From Periplaneta americana (taxonomy: Eukaryota; Arthropoda; Insecta; Blattodea; Blattidae): a stretch of DNA of 64,000 nucleotides. Under the pieces are notes generated by a model. The model was not told the origin of the DNA and did not search any database. It was given only the letters and a program-made list of their open reading frames with translations. Location of the stretch: contig NC_091128.1 of assembly GCF_040183065.1 (NCBI RefSeq), positions 173,497,244-173,561,243 of the forward strand, given 5' to 3'. This document shows, in pieces, positions 11,345 to 22,994 of this stretch. The position numbers and the translations under genes were made by a program. The stretch's first letter is position 1. Every line of letters begins with the position of its first letter.

Positions 11345-12895
11345 TAGCCTTGAATAATGAGTACAGAAGATATTGTATACTCTTCTAGATGGAGAAATTG
11401 ACTCAGAAGATAGTCAGGAGCCTGGGCCTAGGAAACAGAATCAGCGAATCGAAAGGAAACGAAAACGAAATAGGGGCACATCATATTTGAATACAAGTGG
11501 CAATTTGTAAGAAGTAAACTCTAAGTAGGTTATTTTATGATCCTTTATCAACATCTCAGGTTATTTAGCGTCTGAATGAGAGAAAGGTAATAATGCCGGT
11601 GAAATGAGTCCGAGTCCAGCACCGAAAGTTACCCAGCATTTGCTCAAATTGGGTTGAGGGAAAATTCCGGAAAAACCTCAACCAAGTAACTTTCCCCGAC
11701 CAGGAATCGAACTCGGGCCACCTGGTTTCGCAGCCAGACATGCTAACCTAACGGTTAATAAAGGTGTGGAATAAGTAAATCTTTTCAACTTGTTAGTAAG
11801 TGTTGTCCTAAGAAATGTTTCGAAAGAGTCTATAACCAGGTCGATCGTTTTAATTGTTTCTATGATTATGGTGAAAATGTTTATTTAACTGGTTGTATGA
11901 CATCACAGCCTATAAAACGGGCTACAGTCGATGCAGACAAAAACAGAGCACTTTCATAGGGTTGTTTTGTTAAATCTAGTGGACAAACAGTTGTAACATA
12001 CCAAAAGTTTGTGTTGCATCTCTATAAAATATCAAGAAAGAAGATACGTGTGATTCAAAAAAAGGCTTTAGAGGGCAATTCGATCAAGGACACAGGAGGT
12101 CGTCACAAGAACCATCCAAATATGGTTCAAAGCAGTGTTTGAGATTTAGCAAAAGAAAACCTGGAATCACTACCACACAAAACATCTCATTATTCAAGGG
12201 AGAAATCAAGTAAGAAGTATTTTTAAAATCCTAACCGAAACGTTAAAATCTTATTTGAAGTTTTCAAAACTTACTACAAGGAACATACTGGATTAATGCT
12301 GAAATTTGTCCAGAAGTCCTACTTCAACTTATTCAAGACCTTTAAATTTTCATTCAAAACTTCAAGAACGGACGTTTGTGACTTTTGTACAGAATCTTTA
12401 CATCAAAGGAAGATTGAAGCGTACACGAAAATAAAGAAACGATACACTGGGGAATGTCAGGAAGCTGGGAGCACTGTTTTAGGTTGGAATTCGATTGCGC
12501 TCAAAACCTTCCTCTGCCAAAACTCAGCGTAACATCACAGTTTTATAAGAGGCTACTCTGGCTGTATCTTTTCAACGTGCACTGCCATAATGATGGTAAA
12601 AGCAGTTTTTATTACTTTTTAGAAACTAAGGGTAAAATCAAATGTATGTTCTTTCATTCATGATTTCTTGATGTGCAAAACAAAGGACGAGGGGTACAAA
12701 CCGACTGAATTAGTTTTGTTTTCTGTTGCAGCAGGACGTCAGAACAAAAATAGTGTGTTTATGGCTTTGTGTTCATGGATTTCTATGTTCTTCATGTATT
12801 CCCTGTAAGGGGACACTCCTACAACCAGTGCGATCACAACTTTGGACTCTACAGTCAAAAATTGAAAAGGATCGTTTTGTTCTAAGTTATAACTT
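11345..12895 (+). pseudogene. Degenerate transposase-like gene, uncharacterised DDE-like family
   Basis: Broken plus-strand reading frames line up with the better preserved minus-strand relic at 31440-32954 and, from memory, with unannotated insect proteins (possibly the DUF7869 group; not verified). In order: a basic N-terminus with KRKRNRGTSYLNTSGN, then after a SINE insertion KCCPKKCFERV, GGRHKNHPNMVQSSV, KTSHYSREKSSKKYF and a cysteine pair in DVCDFCTE. Next come three motifs like a catalytic triad: EFDCAQNLPLPKL, FSVAAGRQNKN (the expected aspartate is now valine) and GHSYNQCDHNFGLY. Several stops and frameshifts are present. No TIRs were found for this copy. Function is inferred, not known. 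Confidence 0.65.
11525..11760 (-). mobile_element. SINE-B, tRNA-derived SINE
   Basis: Reverse strand shows a tRNA-like head with GTTAGCATGTCTGGCTGCG and box B GAGTTCGATTCCTGGTC, followed by the AACCTCAACCCAATTTGAG-like body and a CAGACGCTAAATAACCTGAG-type tail. It splits the transposase-like relic between its N-terminus and the cysteine-rich part. Confidence 0.88.
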
Positions 12896-12897
12896 AG

Positions 12898-13105
12898 TCA
12901 ACCACTGTGTAGTAATAGTTAGCGTGCCTGACCGTGAAATGAGCAGGTTGTGGGTTCATATCCTGGTTGTGAGTTTTTCCGAGGTTTTCCCTCTCAACCA
13001 CTTGAAGTAGAATTGCTGGGTTACTTTCGGCGTTTGACTTCGGATTAATTTCACCTTCATTAAATTCACTTCATGTATCATCTTCATAGTTTCGGGTTGA
13101 CCGGA
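12898..13105 (+). mobile_element. SINE-B relative, degenerate
   Basis: The head (ATAGTTAGCGTGCCTGACC, then GGGTTCATATCCTGG) and the body (TTTTTCCGAGGTTTTCCCTC, GGGTTACTTTCGG) follow the SINE-B layout with many changes. Confidence 0.65.
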
Positions 13106-13109
13106 GGGT

Positions 13110-13560
13110 CTAGTAGATGTGGTGTCGTGATTCGTCTACAGATGCCAACTGTCTGGGAAGTTCCATAGATTCCAGAGAAGCGTAGGGGATTACAGGAGAC
13201 TAGGGAGCCACAAGTCTGTGTATCTCCCTTGGACAGATGGTGTCTTGATGAATCACGATATCTATGGTGTCACGATCTTCAGGTCAATATGGGATGCAGC
13301 AGGACGTAGTACGCGATTTGTGAACAGATCCATCGATCTGAGGAGGTTGCAGAATATCAGAAGGGAGACTCTGCCAGACCTGGATGCCGTAACTGAATCA
13401 ATAAGATGGCACCAAGCAGTGGATCACGTACTCACAGGAATGTGATCCTATGGACTTCAACGATCACCCCACGATAAGGAGGTCGGCACAATAAGCCTCA
13501 GGCTGCAGTGCAAACCTTCGGGCCCTTCTTAGAAAGGGGGCAAAAAAATGTATATAAAAT
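13110..13560. other. Unclassified repeat-like block
   Basis: Moderately GC-rich compared with its surroundings, with one open frame at 13218-13445 ending HQAVDHVLTGM. The tail (GGGCCCTTCTTAGAAAGGG followed by an A-rich run) resembles the 3' end of a retroposon. I cannot assign a family. Confidence 0.35.
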
Positions 13561-13710
13561 AAATATGTTTACATACAGCTAGGTTGTATTTTCAAAGTGA
13601 ATTGTCACCATAAGGTGGTTTTGTAGAATGGATTGATGACGATAATTGAAGATGTAGGCCTACTTTATTGCAAGAAGTAATTCTCGTATTATTTTGTCTG
13701 TTTGTGACAG

Positions 13711-13831
13711 GTGGGCGTGCATATTGCCGATGTGACACACTTTATCCGTCCAGGAACTGCGATAGATAAGGAGGCTGCATTACGAGCAACAACAGTTTAC
13801 TTAGTTGACAGGAGGATTGACATGGTTCCAG
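13711..13831 (+). CDS. DIS3: DIS3, exon b
   Basis: 121 nt, entering in phase 0 after the acceptor TTTGTGACAG and leaving one base for the next codon before the donor GTCAGC. It encodes [15 protein letters not shown] and [14 protein letters not shown], the RNB strands after the active-site aspartates. It joins exon a directly (the family reads [14 protein letters not shown]) and the split GAA codon restores ELLSS at the start of exon c. Confidence 0.95.
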
Positions 13832-13839
13832 GTCAGCAC

Positions 13840-14400
13840 ATCACACTGTATTCGTACGTACAGATTGCATTTGAACTGGTTGCCTTTCTATCCCACATAG
13901 TAAGTGCCGTGGATAGACTTTTCTAAAGTGTTGTGAACAGTTCAGTGTCATACAGGTCTTCAAAATTCTGAAAGCAAGAATTTCCGACCTTATCTCATTG
14001 CGGGTGTAAAGTAGACCAGCCTCCTATGGTGTACCCTGAACAACAATTCTGTCGGTAAATTGGTCGTCATGACTGGCTTCATATGGGTTAATGACGGAAA
14101 GTCAAGTAACCATCATTATTTAAAAAAATAATATAAAGTATTTTTATTGTTTACATATGAGAATCTCATTCCTGAAGTTATGCCATGTATCTTTTAGACA
14201 CCCTGTATAAAAGCAATAGACTACACAGCCATTCCATGAAATAAGGGAATTTTTACCTGAAAAACAAGTTAAGGAAAACCTATGTATGAATAGTCAAATT
14301 GAACCTCGTAACTTATAACAATAATAATGCTAATAATATTATTATTTTGAAGTTTCAGCACTTTAAAAAATTTCGTTTCAAAGTAAGTATAAATTTAAAT
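13840..14400. other. Intron, nothing firm
   Basis: No gene. A half-TIR like that of the 35447 element (ACACCCTGTATAAAAG) occurs near 14197, suggesting an eroded Tc1/mariner-type end. Confidence 0.35.
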
Positions 14401-14403
14401 AGT

Positions 14404-14884
14404 TTATGCTCGACCATGCCGAAATGTAGTAATTATACACCTGGTAGCAGTCCTTTAATGCATGTCATTAAAGTACACCTATTCATTGAAGTCCAGGTTT
14501 TCGATTATTCTCGGATATGCAATCGAAAGACAACAAGGGAAACGTCACGGAGGCTGGAAATCCAATACTGTCGCAGAAGGTTATGTTCTGTTACTATAAT
14601 AATTAGCGTTAATTGTAAATAATATTCAAATAAATTCAATTTGTCATCTCGTTTTTCAATTCTAAATCAATTTCCAGGTTATATCAAAATTAGTTCATGT
14701 TATTCTTTACATTATATCAAGGTCAATGACATTATTGTTCCTCGGAAAAAATCAATACTTTCGCGTCTGCGCACATCTCACAATTTACGAGCTATGCACG
14801 AGGTCACTTCCGCTCTTGTGTCAGATACGAATAAAATGAATACTTCTGAATAATTTCAAGTTAGAAATATGGTCGAGCATAAAA
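14404..14884. mobile_element. MITE-like block with TATGCTCGACCAT ends
   Basis: TTATGCTCGACCAT at about 14405 recurs inverted as ATGGTCGAGCATAA at about 14870. The interior has no real ORF. The target duplication is unclear, so the class is unassigned. Confidence 0.5.
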
Positions 14885-14896
14885 AGTCGTATGAAA

Positions 14897-15005
14897 CTTG
14901 CCTATAATGGTAATTAAGACGCTCGTATGAAAATTATGAAACTCGCTTGCGCTCGTTTCATAAACAAACATACTCGCGTCTTAATTACTATCATTATAGG
15001 CTCTT
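14897..15005. repeat. Imperfect palindrome
   Basis: GCCTATAATGGTAATTAAGA on the left pairs with TCTTAATTACTATCATTATAGGC on the right (truncated here to its core), with GAAACTCGC/GCGCTCGTTTC near the centre. It would fold into a stem of about 45 bp. Confidence 0.7.
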
Positions 15006-15083
15006 TACATAATGTACTATTTTTCTACAATTGAAGATCTCTCTCGAATAAGGGTGTAAACAACAAATCTATATATAATAATA

Positions 15084-15352
15084 ATTTATTTAATAATTTA
15101 TTTATTTAATCTGGCAGAGCTAAGGCCAGTAGGCCTTCTCTTCCGCCCAGCCAGACTCTAATTCTAATTAAATACATTTGCTTACATAGTTATTACATTA
15201 ATATCTAGATCATAAAACAACATGAAAGTAAATGATGAAAATTGGATAACTAATGTTAGTGTGACAATAATAAACACTGGTAAGAAATAGTTATAATAAT
15301 AATGATAATAATAATAATAACAATAATAATAATAACAATAATGGTAATTATA

Positions 15353-15405
<53 letters not shown>

Positions 15406-15960
15406 ATAATTTATATATTTATCTGTGATATATATAACCATTAAACACTGAGAAACCTGAAACAGCTATTATTGTTGACAATAATTGTTAGAAAAATATC
15501 TCGTTAACCTATTCTTAAATTGATTTGATGTCTGACAGTCCCTGACATTACTCGGTAGGGAATTCCAAAGTCGAGGAACAGCCACAGTGAAAGAAGATGA
15601 ATATGAGGATGTTCGGTGGGAGGGAATGGATAATATTGAGGAGTGTTGTGATCGTGTGTCTAGGTTATGATGGGTGGATAAATTTTGAAAACGAGACGCA
15701 AGATAGACAGGAGTGGAGAAATGTAATATGTGAAAGAGAGAGAAAGGAAAATAATTTCAGGGGCATATTCCATTAGACCTATATTTACTAGCAGAACCAT
15801 TTGATTAATCAAGGATAAAAGTTTATTGAGCCGTTGAACGCAATAATTTATTGTTATAATTGAATGCTTCAAAATTACTTTTTTCACCGAAGTCAGATAT
15901 TTAATTAATTTGATGTTGCGCCATTTTTCGATGAAGGTCTTCAATTATTACATGATTTTC
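15084..15960 (-). mobile_element. LINE 3' region, reversed
   Basis: Reverse strand ends GCCTACTGGCCTTAGCTCTG then CCAGATTAAATAAATAAA, the same style of 3' UTR end as at 8760-8850. Upstream sequence reads like a decayed C-terminus (region 15520-15700) without a clean frame. It contains the (AAT)n tract at 15296-15403. Confidence 0.6.
15296..15403. repeat. (AAT)n microsatellite
   Basis: An imperfect AAT array of about 105 bp with CAA and GGT interruptions, inside the reversed LINE 3' region. Confidence 0.95.
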
Positions 15961-16180
15961 AACATTGTTGTGTACTATGTGGTGCAAAGAGATCAGCTGC
16001 CTCCATATTATCAGCACCTAAATTTTTAATAAAAGAGATCATTTACTATTTAAAGAGTTGTAAGTAAGTTTTGTTGAAATACAAATAGAAAAATAAATTC
16101 AGAATGAAACTTTGCCTTTTTTGTCCCACCTGTAACACTGCCAGCATCTTTATTTACTTGTTTTGCTAAGTGAATATATA

Positions 16181-17512
16181 CGAGGCCTGTCTAAAAAGTA
16201 TCCGACCTTTAGCCAGAAAAAATATTTCAAATACCTGACGGGGTTGGGACCCTAATCCCCTTCAAAGTAGGCCCCTTGTGCTTGCACACACTTAACCCAC
16301 CGATCCTTCCACTGCCAGAAACACCTCTGGAAGTCTTCTTTTGGAATGGTGTTCAGCTCCATCGTCGCGTTCCGCATTATCTCTTCTCTACTCTCAAAAC
16401 GAGATCCTTTCAGTGGTGTCTTCAATTTTGGAAACAACCAGAAGTCGCAAGGAGCCAGGTCTGGAGAGTAGGGAGGTTGGCGAACGGTTGTAATTCCATG
16501 TTTGGCCAAGAAAGTGTGGATCAATTGGGATGAATGTGCGGGGGCGTTGTCGTGATGCAAGTGTCAGTTGTTCACCGTCCACATGTCTGGTCTTTTGCGC
16601 CGAACTGCATCACGGAGTCGCCGGAGAACATCGTGATAGTACTCCTTTGTCACCGTTTGTCCTTCCGGTGCGTATTCGTGATGCACAATTGCACGGACAT
16701 CAAAGAAAACAGTCAGCATCACCTTGATTTTGCTTCGCACCTGCCGCGCTTTCTTCGGCCTTGGAGACTCGGGATGCTTCCATTGCTACGACTGTCTTTT
16801 TGTTTCTGGGTCGTACCCGTACACCCATGACTCATCTCCAGTTATCACTGTGTTCAGAAACCCAGGATCAGTGTTGGCGGTGTCCAGAAGGTCCTGTGCA
16901 ACGTCACGACGGAGGTCTTTTTGTTCCGGGGACAACAACTTGGGCACGAATTTCGCAGCCACTCGGTTCATGTTCAAATCATCACGCAAAATTGCATGTG
17001 CAGAATCTTTACTCACTCCAACCTCTTTGGCAATCTCCCGCATGGTCAAACGACGATCTGCCATCACCAAATTTCGCACCCTCTCAACAACAGCTGCACT
17101 CCGAGCAGTTTGGGGCCTGCCACAACGCTGCTCACTCTCCGCTGATGTGCGGCCATCTTTGAATCGGTTGAACCACTCCTTAATTTGTGTTACACCCATC
17201 GCATCTTCCCCAAACACCTGCTGAATCTTACGAATTGTTTGACTTTGAGAATCACCAAGCTTTTGACAAAATTTGATGCAGTATCTTTGCTCAATTCGTT
17301 CAGTCATCTTGCGAGAAAACTAAATCCGACAAACGCTTAGAACAGCACCTTACTTGGCGACCACCAGCCAGTGACTGGCACAAGCGAATGCGGTGAAAAA
17401 ATTCAAGCATGCGCATTACGGTTCCTCCTTCCACCGTGCACAGTGGCGCCGCCTTAGAATCACTACTTTGCGCGGGAAAATTTAAGGTCGGATACTTTTT
17501 AGACAGGCCTCT
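16181..17512 (-). mobile_element. mariner-family DNA transposon (mariner-2)
   Basis: Inverted ends GAGGCCTGTCTAAAAAGTAT on the left (16182) and the reverse complement at the right (ending 17511) are flanked by TA at 16179-16180 and 17513-17514. The length is 1332 bp. It belongs to a different mariner lineage from mariner-1, with different TIRs and transposase. Confidence 0.95.
16252..17307 (-). pseudogene. mariner-2 transposase with two stop codons
   Basis: One minus-strand frame runs the full length of 352 codons. It starts MTERIEQRYCIKFCQKLG with the N-terminal HTH (VTQIKEWFNRFKDG), and keeps all three catalytic aspartates: TGDESWVYGYDPETK, HLHHDNAPAHS and YSPDLAPCDFWLFPKLK (D,D34D type). 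Two nonsense codons interrupt it: TAG at 16786-16788 after ETKRQS, and TGA at 16564-16566 where tryptophan is usual before HLHHDN. There are no frameshifts. It is a young but inactive copy. Confidence 0.93.
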
Positions 17513-17519
17513 TATTTTA

Positions 17520-17761
17520 AGGATTTTGAAAACATTATTTATCATTTTTTAAACCTCTTATTTCTTCATTAATATCGATATTAAAATTCTGACAATAACA
17601 GAAGAACAGAAAATGTTTGATTTAACAGTTGTCACAAAAATGTGTTTACAGTTTTTGTCCCACTCGTAACAAATCTTAAAAATATTATTTCAAATACATT
17701 AATAAAATTTAAAAAGTTTAAAGAACATCCATTATTTAGGGTAATATGCTTCATTTGAAGA
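17520..17761. other. Intron, AT-rich
   Basis: No gene or repeat recognised between mariner-2 and the R1-like LINE 3' end. Confidence 0.4.
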
Positions 17762-17906
17762 AATATTTATTTTATTTATTTATTTCATCAATCTTTGTTT
17801 ACGTCATGGCGGATTAGATGTGTTCCAATTCTTAATCTGTCATTACTCTCTATACAAACATTACAAAAACTAATGCATATTGGACCTATAAGTACTCTCT
17901 ATTTAC

Positions 17907-17932
17907 AAGAAGAAGAAGAAGAAGAAGAAGAG
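17907..17932. repeat. (GAA)n microsatellite
   Basis: A short pure GAA tract inside the R1-like 3' region. Confidence 0.9.
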
Positions 17933-18457
17933 CTCTTGTATTTAAAACTCTTACTTTAACTTTTACATTTCTATGCTCAGTCTCTTAAAAATTATTCTGT
18001 TAACTTCATTAACTACTTTTCGTAGTTCCCTATCGTGTCCCCTAATCAACATTTATAATTCCATTTCTGTTAGAGCTTTGACTTTCTCTTCCCATCCAAT
18101 TTTAACTCTAAAAAGACATTTTCTTAATTTATGCAGATTGCTGGCGTTTAGGGGACCATTCATTTTTTATAGGCTACTATAGCGTTTATTTGTAGAAATT
18201 TTTTATCCACCCAACCGTTTCTCAAATCATTCATTGCCTGACACTTTAACGCAATATGCATTGCGTCTTCAGCTAGTCCACACAAAGGCATTTATCCTTC
18301 TCTACGTTCCCTCTCTTATTCTTGAGTCTCCAGATACCTAATCTCCACCATGCCATTCCTGTTCTCTCTTCCCTTGAATTTAGTCTAATATATTCTTCCT
18401 GTTCTCAAAACTGTTTAACCTCCCTATAGTATTTTAGTGATCCTAGGTCTTTAATAT

Positions 18458-19187
18458 TGTGAATTTTATTTCACTCAACAATAGCATTTTATTCTTCCAA
18501 CAATAATTCCTTTCTACAATTCGCCTTAAACGCTCTCGTCAACAATTGGATTTTCACTCAACACAGTATTCGTTATAGCACTCCACTGACGACAATGACA
18601 ATTTACTTGGGCTAGTACGAACAACAATGAACTGTTAATCTTAACTAATATTTACAAAGCACTATTTACAAATCAGAACTATCAGTTCTCAGTTCACAGT
18701 TCTTCTATCTCAGTCACTCGAGTTCACAGTATCTCGAACCACAGACCTTCAGAGACAGTTCACTGTACTCGAACTCAGGTCCCTCCAACTGCGGTCCACT
18801 GCACTCGAACTCAGGTCCCTCCAACTGCGGTCCACTGCACTCGAACTCAGGCCTTCGGATGCTGATACAGTTGCGGACGCACACTCGAGTCGAACTCCGG
18901 CACACAAGTCTGGCTTGCTTGCTCTGGCTTACTCACTGACTGAATAACTGAAAACTCTACTCTCGTTCCTTCGCGTCCGTAATTTATAACCACAGCGACG
19001 TAGCCTCGAAAGTTCGAATTCGCGAGTCTTCCACTTCGACGGATTTCTCGGCCTCTCTAGGCAAGCAGAAGATGCGCGCGCAAACTCCCTCTCCACTCTC
19101 TCGCCGCGTGCCGTCCCAAAGTGCTCCGCGCGATCTTCTCTCTTGCGGGACGCTGGTCGTGAGTTGGAATCTCACGTCGCTGTCACA
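18458..19187 (-). mobile_element. Solo LTR, copy 1
   Basis: Read on the minus strand it begins TGTGACAGCGACGTGAGATT and ends AATAAAATTCACA, a TG...CA border, with ATAT at 18454-18457 and 19188-19191. It interrupts the R1-like LINE, and the LINE frame continues when it is removed. It contains tandem 36-bp GAGTTCGAGTGCAGTGGAC-type units. A 4-bp ATAT duplication fits Ty3/gypsy-type integrases with ATAT preference. Confidence 0.8.
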
Positions 19188-19474
19188 ATATTACTAAAAA
19201 TATCTTACCTCGAAATTTCGTTTGCCCTCTCTTTTACTATTCTTCCAATAGTTTTCGTGTTCATAGACTCTAGTTCTCTCCATAGCCAATTTAGATCTAA
19301 TCTGTTTATTTCTCTTTCCAGCTCTTTCAGCCAATTCGATTTCTAATTAGCGGCTTCCATACAAAAGATACACGTTTTCATAATTGCTGAATCATTCCTA
19401 AACAGAATATTACCTAAATATTTGATTTTTCTTTCTAGAATAATTCTCAGACTCTAATTGATTCCCATCTCTAG

Positions 19475-22207
19475 CCCTTCGTTACTCGCGTTAAATTCCG
19501 TAACACCAGTACTCGCCTGGATTACAATGGTAATCCACATTTGTTTTTGTTTACAGACAAGGTTTAAACATTGGAATTAGATTTAAATGTTAAGAAATAT
19601 ATTGTTTTCAGTTATTACAGTAATGAGAATGGATATGTTACGCATAACGGAACGTATTAAATATAAATATTAATAATGAAATAGATAATACACAAATTGC
19701 ATTCAAGTGACATGTTTGCATAATATTTCAACACTGGTCGTGTCTTTGAGTCATAATTTATTGTTGCATCATAGTTATGAGTTAGTTCACTATCATCATA
19801 ATTATGTAGGATATCTAGCATTGTTGCTCACTCGATGTTTGAAGGTCATCTGAACTCTTGATCTCTCTTAATCTCTCCCACAGGAAACGCAAGTTCACTA
19901 CTGCTGACCTTTCTTACATCATATTTGATAACTGAATACCTCACTCAGGGGTGTAGCAATGAAAAAATTCAGGGATGTAACAATCATTCTCACTTCACTT
20001 GTAACATTTTACAGATGTTTTTGTGTATTGTAAGAAGGATATTGATGCACTTTCATGTTTATGTTTGCATTTCACACTTTACACACGTGAGTCTAATCTA
20101 CATCTGATTCAATTATCTGAGTAGGCCTATGCATTTCTTCTACACAGTTCAAACAAATTACATCTGAATGAGTAGGACAAATTCTCTTCAAGCACTGGGA
20201 ACAAGATTGTCTTGTGCTCTTGTTTCTTGTTCTACCACACATGTAGCACCTACCAATACCTTCTGGCCGTGTTCCTTCTTCTTGACCTGTTTGTGGAATG
20301 CCTAACAGTTGCTCTCCTCTTCTCTTTATTTCTCTTGGAATTGTCTGTTGGGTGATACGCTCGGAAATTAGTGGCTTCATTAGGTCCAGAGCAAGGGTTT
20401 TTAGGAAGTTTTTCCGTAGAATTTTTTGTTTGTTTGCAGAATAAACAACAAGAGCATTGACACCTGCTATGTTTAGTAAGTCAAAGAAAATAGTCAGAGG
20501 CCAGCGGCGTGAATTTCTGCTTACATCATAGGCTGAGCATAACTGGTCCAGGACATCCACAGCACATTTAGTTCTATTATAAAAAGATATTATTTCAGGC
20601 TTCTGGCTTCCTCCTGTTTCCTCATCCATTGCCTTATCATAATGCGTGTTTGATAATGCTAACACTGTTTTGTTTTTCTTTGGTACATACGAAATAATTG
20701 TGCAGTTTTCATTGAATCCAAACAATGTACTGTTAACTTCCCTGTCTTGAGTAGTTGTGAAATGAGGAGGGATTTCTCTTTTGTTTTTTTCAAGGTTCCT
20801 ACAAGTGTAATTTTGTCATTTTCTAGAAGATCTAAACACAGAGGTATGCTCGTGAACCAGTTATCGGTGGTCACATTTCTTCCTGTTCCTTTGATGGGAT
20901 GAACCAGCCTCTTCACCACTGCATGTGCACTGTTACTTTGGTGAAATGGACCATCTGGTTGAATACCAGCATAAATTTCCAAGTTATGAGTGTAATGTTT
21001 TCACATCCACCATAGCAAAAATTTTGATCCCATATTTTGCTGGTTTAGTAGGTATATACACTTTCATGGGACATCGTCCTCTGAATGCAACCAACTGCTC
21101 GTCTATAGTTACATATTCGCTTGGAATGTAGCACCTTTGTGAATTCTGAACAAATAACTCGAACACTTCACGTACAGCAGCCAGTTTATCAATTTCTTTC
21201 CTTTCCTGCCTGTCATGAATGTTATCAAAGAGTAGACATCGTAACAAAAATTGGAATCTATTGTAGGTCATAGTCAGGTAAATTGACTCTATACCTGTGC
21301 CATTTTTATCCCATAGTTCTCTTATGTTCAGTCTTCCCGATTTCAAAGCACCAGCAAGATACAAAATACCTAAGAGTGCTCGAATTTCAACGTCATTTGT
21401 TAATTTGCAATCTCTGTCACGTCCGTAATTACGCTTCACTTTTTCAATATAAATATTAGTACACCTTACTATTACATTGATTATTGTCTGATCAATAAAG
21501 CAGTCAAAACACTCTGTGTGTGTCCGCGCATTTTTTGCAGCTCTTTTAGGGCCCGGTAAATGAATCACTATATTTTGTGCTCTTCTTCTCCCTCGTAGAG
21601 ATACTGGTTCTTCCTGCCAAATTGTCGTGTTGTCTCTGCCCGTATAGCAGTTTCCATCATTTATAGACATTAGTCTTTCATCACCATCACCATAATCATC
21701 ATCCTCCTCCTCATTGTCTTGTTCTGAATTAGAATCGTGAACTTCATTCAAAAGATCTTCTTTGTTGCTTTCATCATCACTTTCATTTTCAATGCCAACA
21801 TCCAGATCTTCATCTAGCCACTTGCAAATATTGCTTGTAATTTCCGTACCCATTGGAGCCAACTACAAAGAGGATGGAACGATATCACACACTTTTTTCA
21901 TAAAGTTCCTGCATTGAATCACTCATAACCATATAAAAACTATTTCACTTACCTGAGCAAGAAACTGACGTCAGTACTCGCGTGGATTACAATGGTAATC
22001 CACTCTGAAAAACTGCGTATAACTTGATAAAACTCCGAATAACTTTGCAAAGCGTTGCGACAAATACGTCTAAACACCAGTAATGCCTCACTTAGACTGT
22101 GACGAGAAATTGCATTGACGCTCAGCTACGCAGTGCTGCAGGCGGTGACGTAATACAGGATTAAATATCAGTGGATTACTATTGTAATCCACGCGAGTAC
22201 TGAAGGG
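19475..22207 (-). mobile_element. piggyBac-family transposon
   Basis: Ends begin CCCTTC on both sides. The right end reads inward CCCTTCAGTACTCGCGTGG and the left CCCTTCGTTACTCGCG, followed by a second related motif AGTACTCGCCTGGATTACAA. Further internal copies lie at 21970-22000. CTAG at 19471-19474 and 22208-22211 flanks the element, instead of the canonical TTAA. It carries a broken transposase on the minus strand. Size 2.73 kb. Confidence 0.85.
20093..21862 (-). pseudogene. piggyBac transposase, two frameshifts
   Basis: Starting from the ATG at 21862, an acidic N-terminus is followed by the DDE/D domain. The three catalytic aspartates lie in YVTIDEQLVAFRGRCP, NVTTDNWFTSIPLC and RTKCAVDVLDQLCSAYDVS, all intact. 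The C-terminal cysteine-rich domain is complete (CYMCGRTRNKS, CSQCLKRIC, CLNC). Two single-base frameshifts break it: near 20985 after VDVKTLHS, and near 20793 in an A-run at GTLKK. Total about 590 codons, the normal family length. Confidence 0.93.
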
Positions 22208-22543
22208 CTAGTAATGCTGCCAGGTTAGAAGCATTCTCCGGTATTCCTAGAAATTTTTTACATATTTTGGCTCTTTATCGATATATCTGCATGGAAATAT
22301 CATATGTACTTCGGTACATTGAAATAATATATGATATGCGTAAATCACGAAGTGATTTAGGACGGCGCTCATTCCGTCGGATCCCGGCCAACTAGTCACT
22401 CATAACAAGTGCACCTCAACACATGTGTGGACTTCGGTCCTATGTTCATAGACATCTATGACGTAGTGCAGAGGGCGGCCACTAGAGGGAACCCAAGAGT
22501 TGGAATTCAATCAGAGACAATTCTGTCCGACGTCGGGGTTGTA

Positions 22544-22614
22544 TCCGGTGTCGCTTAGTGGATAAAGCATCAGCACGTAGAGCTGAAAACCCGGGTTCAA
22601 ATCCCGGCGCCGGA
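22544..22614 (+). ncRNA. tRNA-like cloverleaf in SINE-C unit 1
   Basis: 71 nt that fold as a full cloverleaf: acceptor TCCGGTG/CGCCGGA, D stem GCTT/AAGC, anticodon stem TCAGC/GCTGA, T stem CCGGG/CCCGG. The seven-base loop ACGTAGA would show anticodon GTA (Tyr), but position 33 is C instead of the invariant U. It is part of a SINE, so a working tRNA gene is unlikely. Confidence 0.75.
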
Positions 22615-22923
22615 GAGAATTTTTCTCCATTCCATTACTCCTTCATCGTATGATGAAGCAGAATATCTGCATGGAAATATCATATGTACTTCGGTACATT
22701 GAAATAATATATGATATGCGTAAATCACGAAGTGATTTAGGACGGCGCTCATTCCGTCGGATCCCGGCCAACTAGTCACTCATAACGAGTGCACCTCAAC
22801 ACATGTGTGGACTTCGGTCCTATGTTCATAGACATCTATGACGTAGTGCAGAGGGCGGCCACTAGAGGGAACCCAAGAGTTGGAATTCAATCAGAGACAA
22901 TTCTGTCCGACGTCGGGGTTGTA

Positions 22924-22994
22924 TCCGGTGTCGCTTAGTGGATAAAGCATCAGCACGTAGAGCTGAAAACCCGGGTTCAAATCCCGGCGCCGGA
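22924..22994 (+). ncRNA. tRNA-like cloverleaf in SINE-C unit 2
   Basis: Identical in all stems and loops to the copy at 22544-22614, again with C33. Pol III box B GGGTTCAAATCCC is intact. Confidence 0.75.

Noticed and set aside
15256-15441. Isoleucine-rich open frame on the minus strand
   Set aside because: It is only the translation of the AAT microsatellite.
22544-22614. A functional tRNA-Tyr gene
   Set aside because: The cloverleaf is complete but position 33 is C, the sequence is repeated in a SINE dimer with its own target duplication, and no terminator of the tRNA gene type follows directly.
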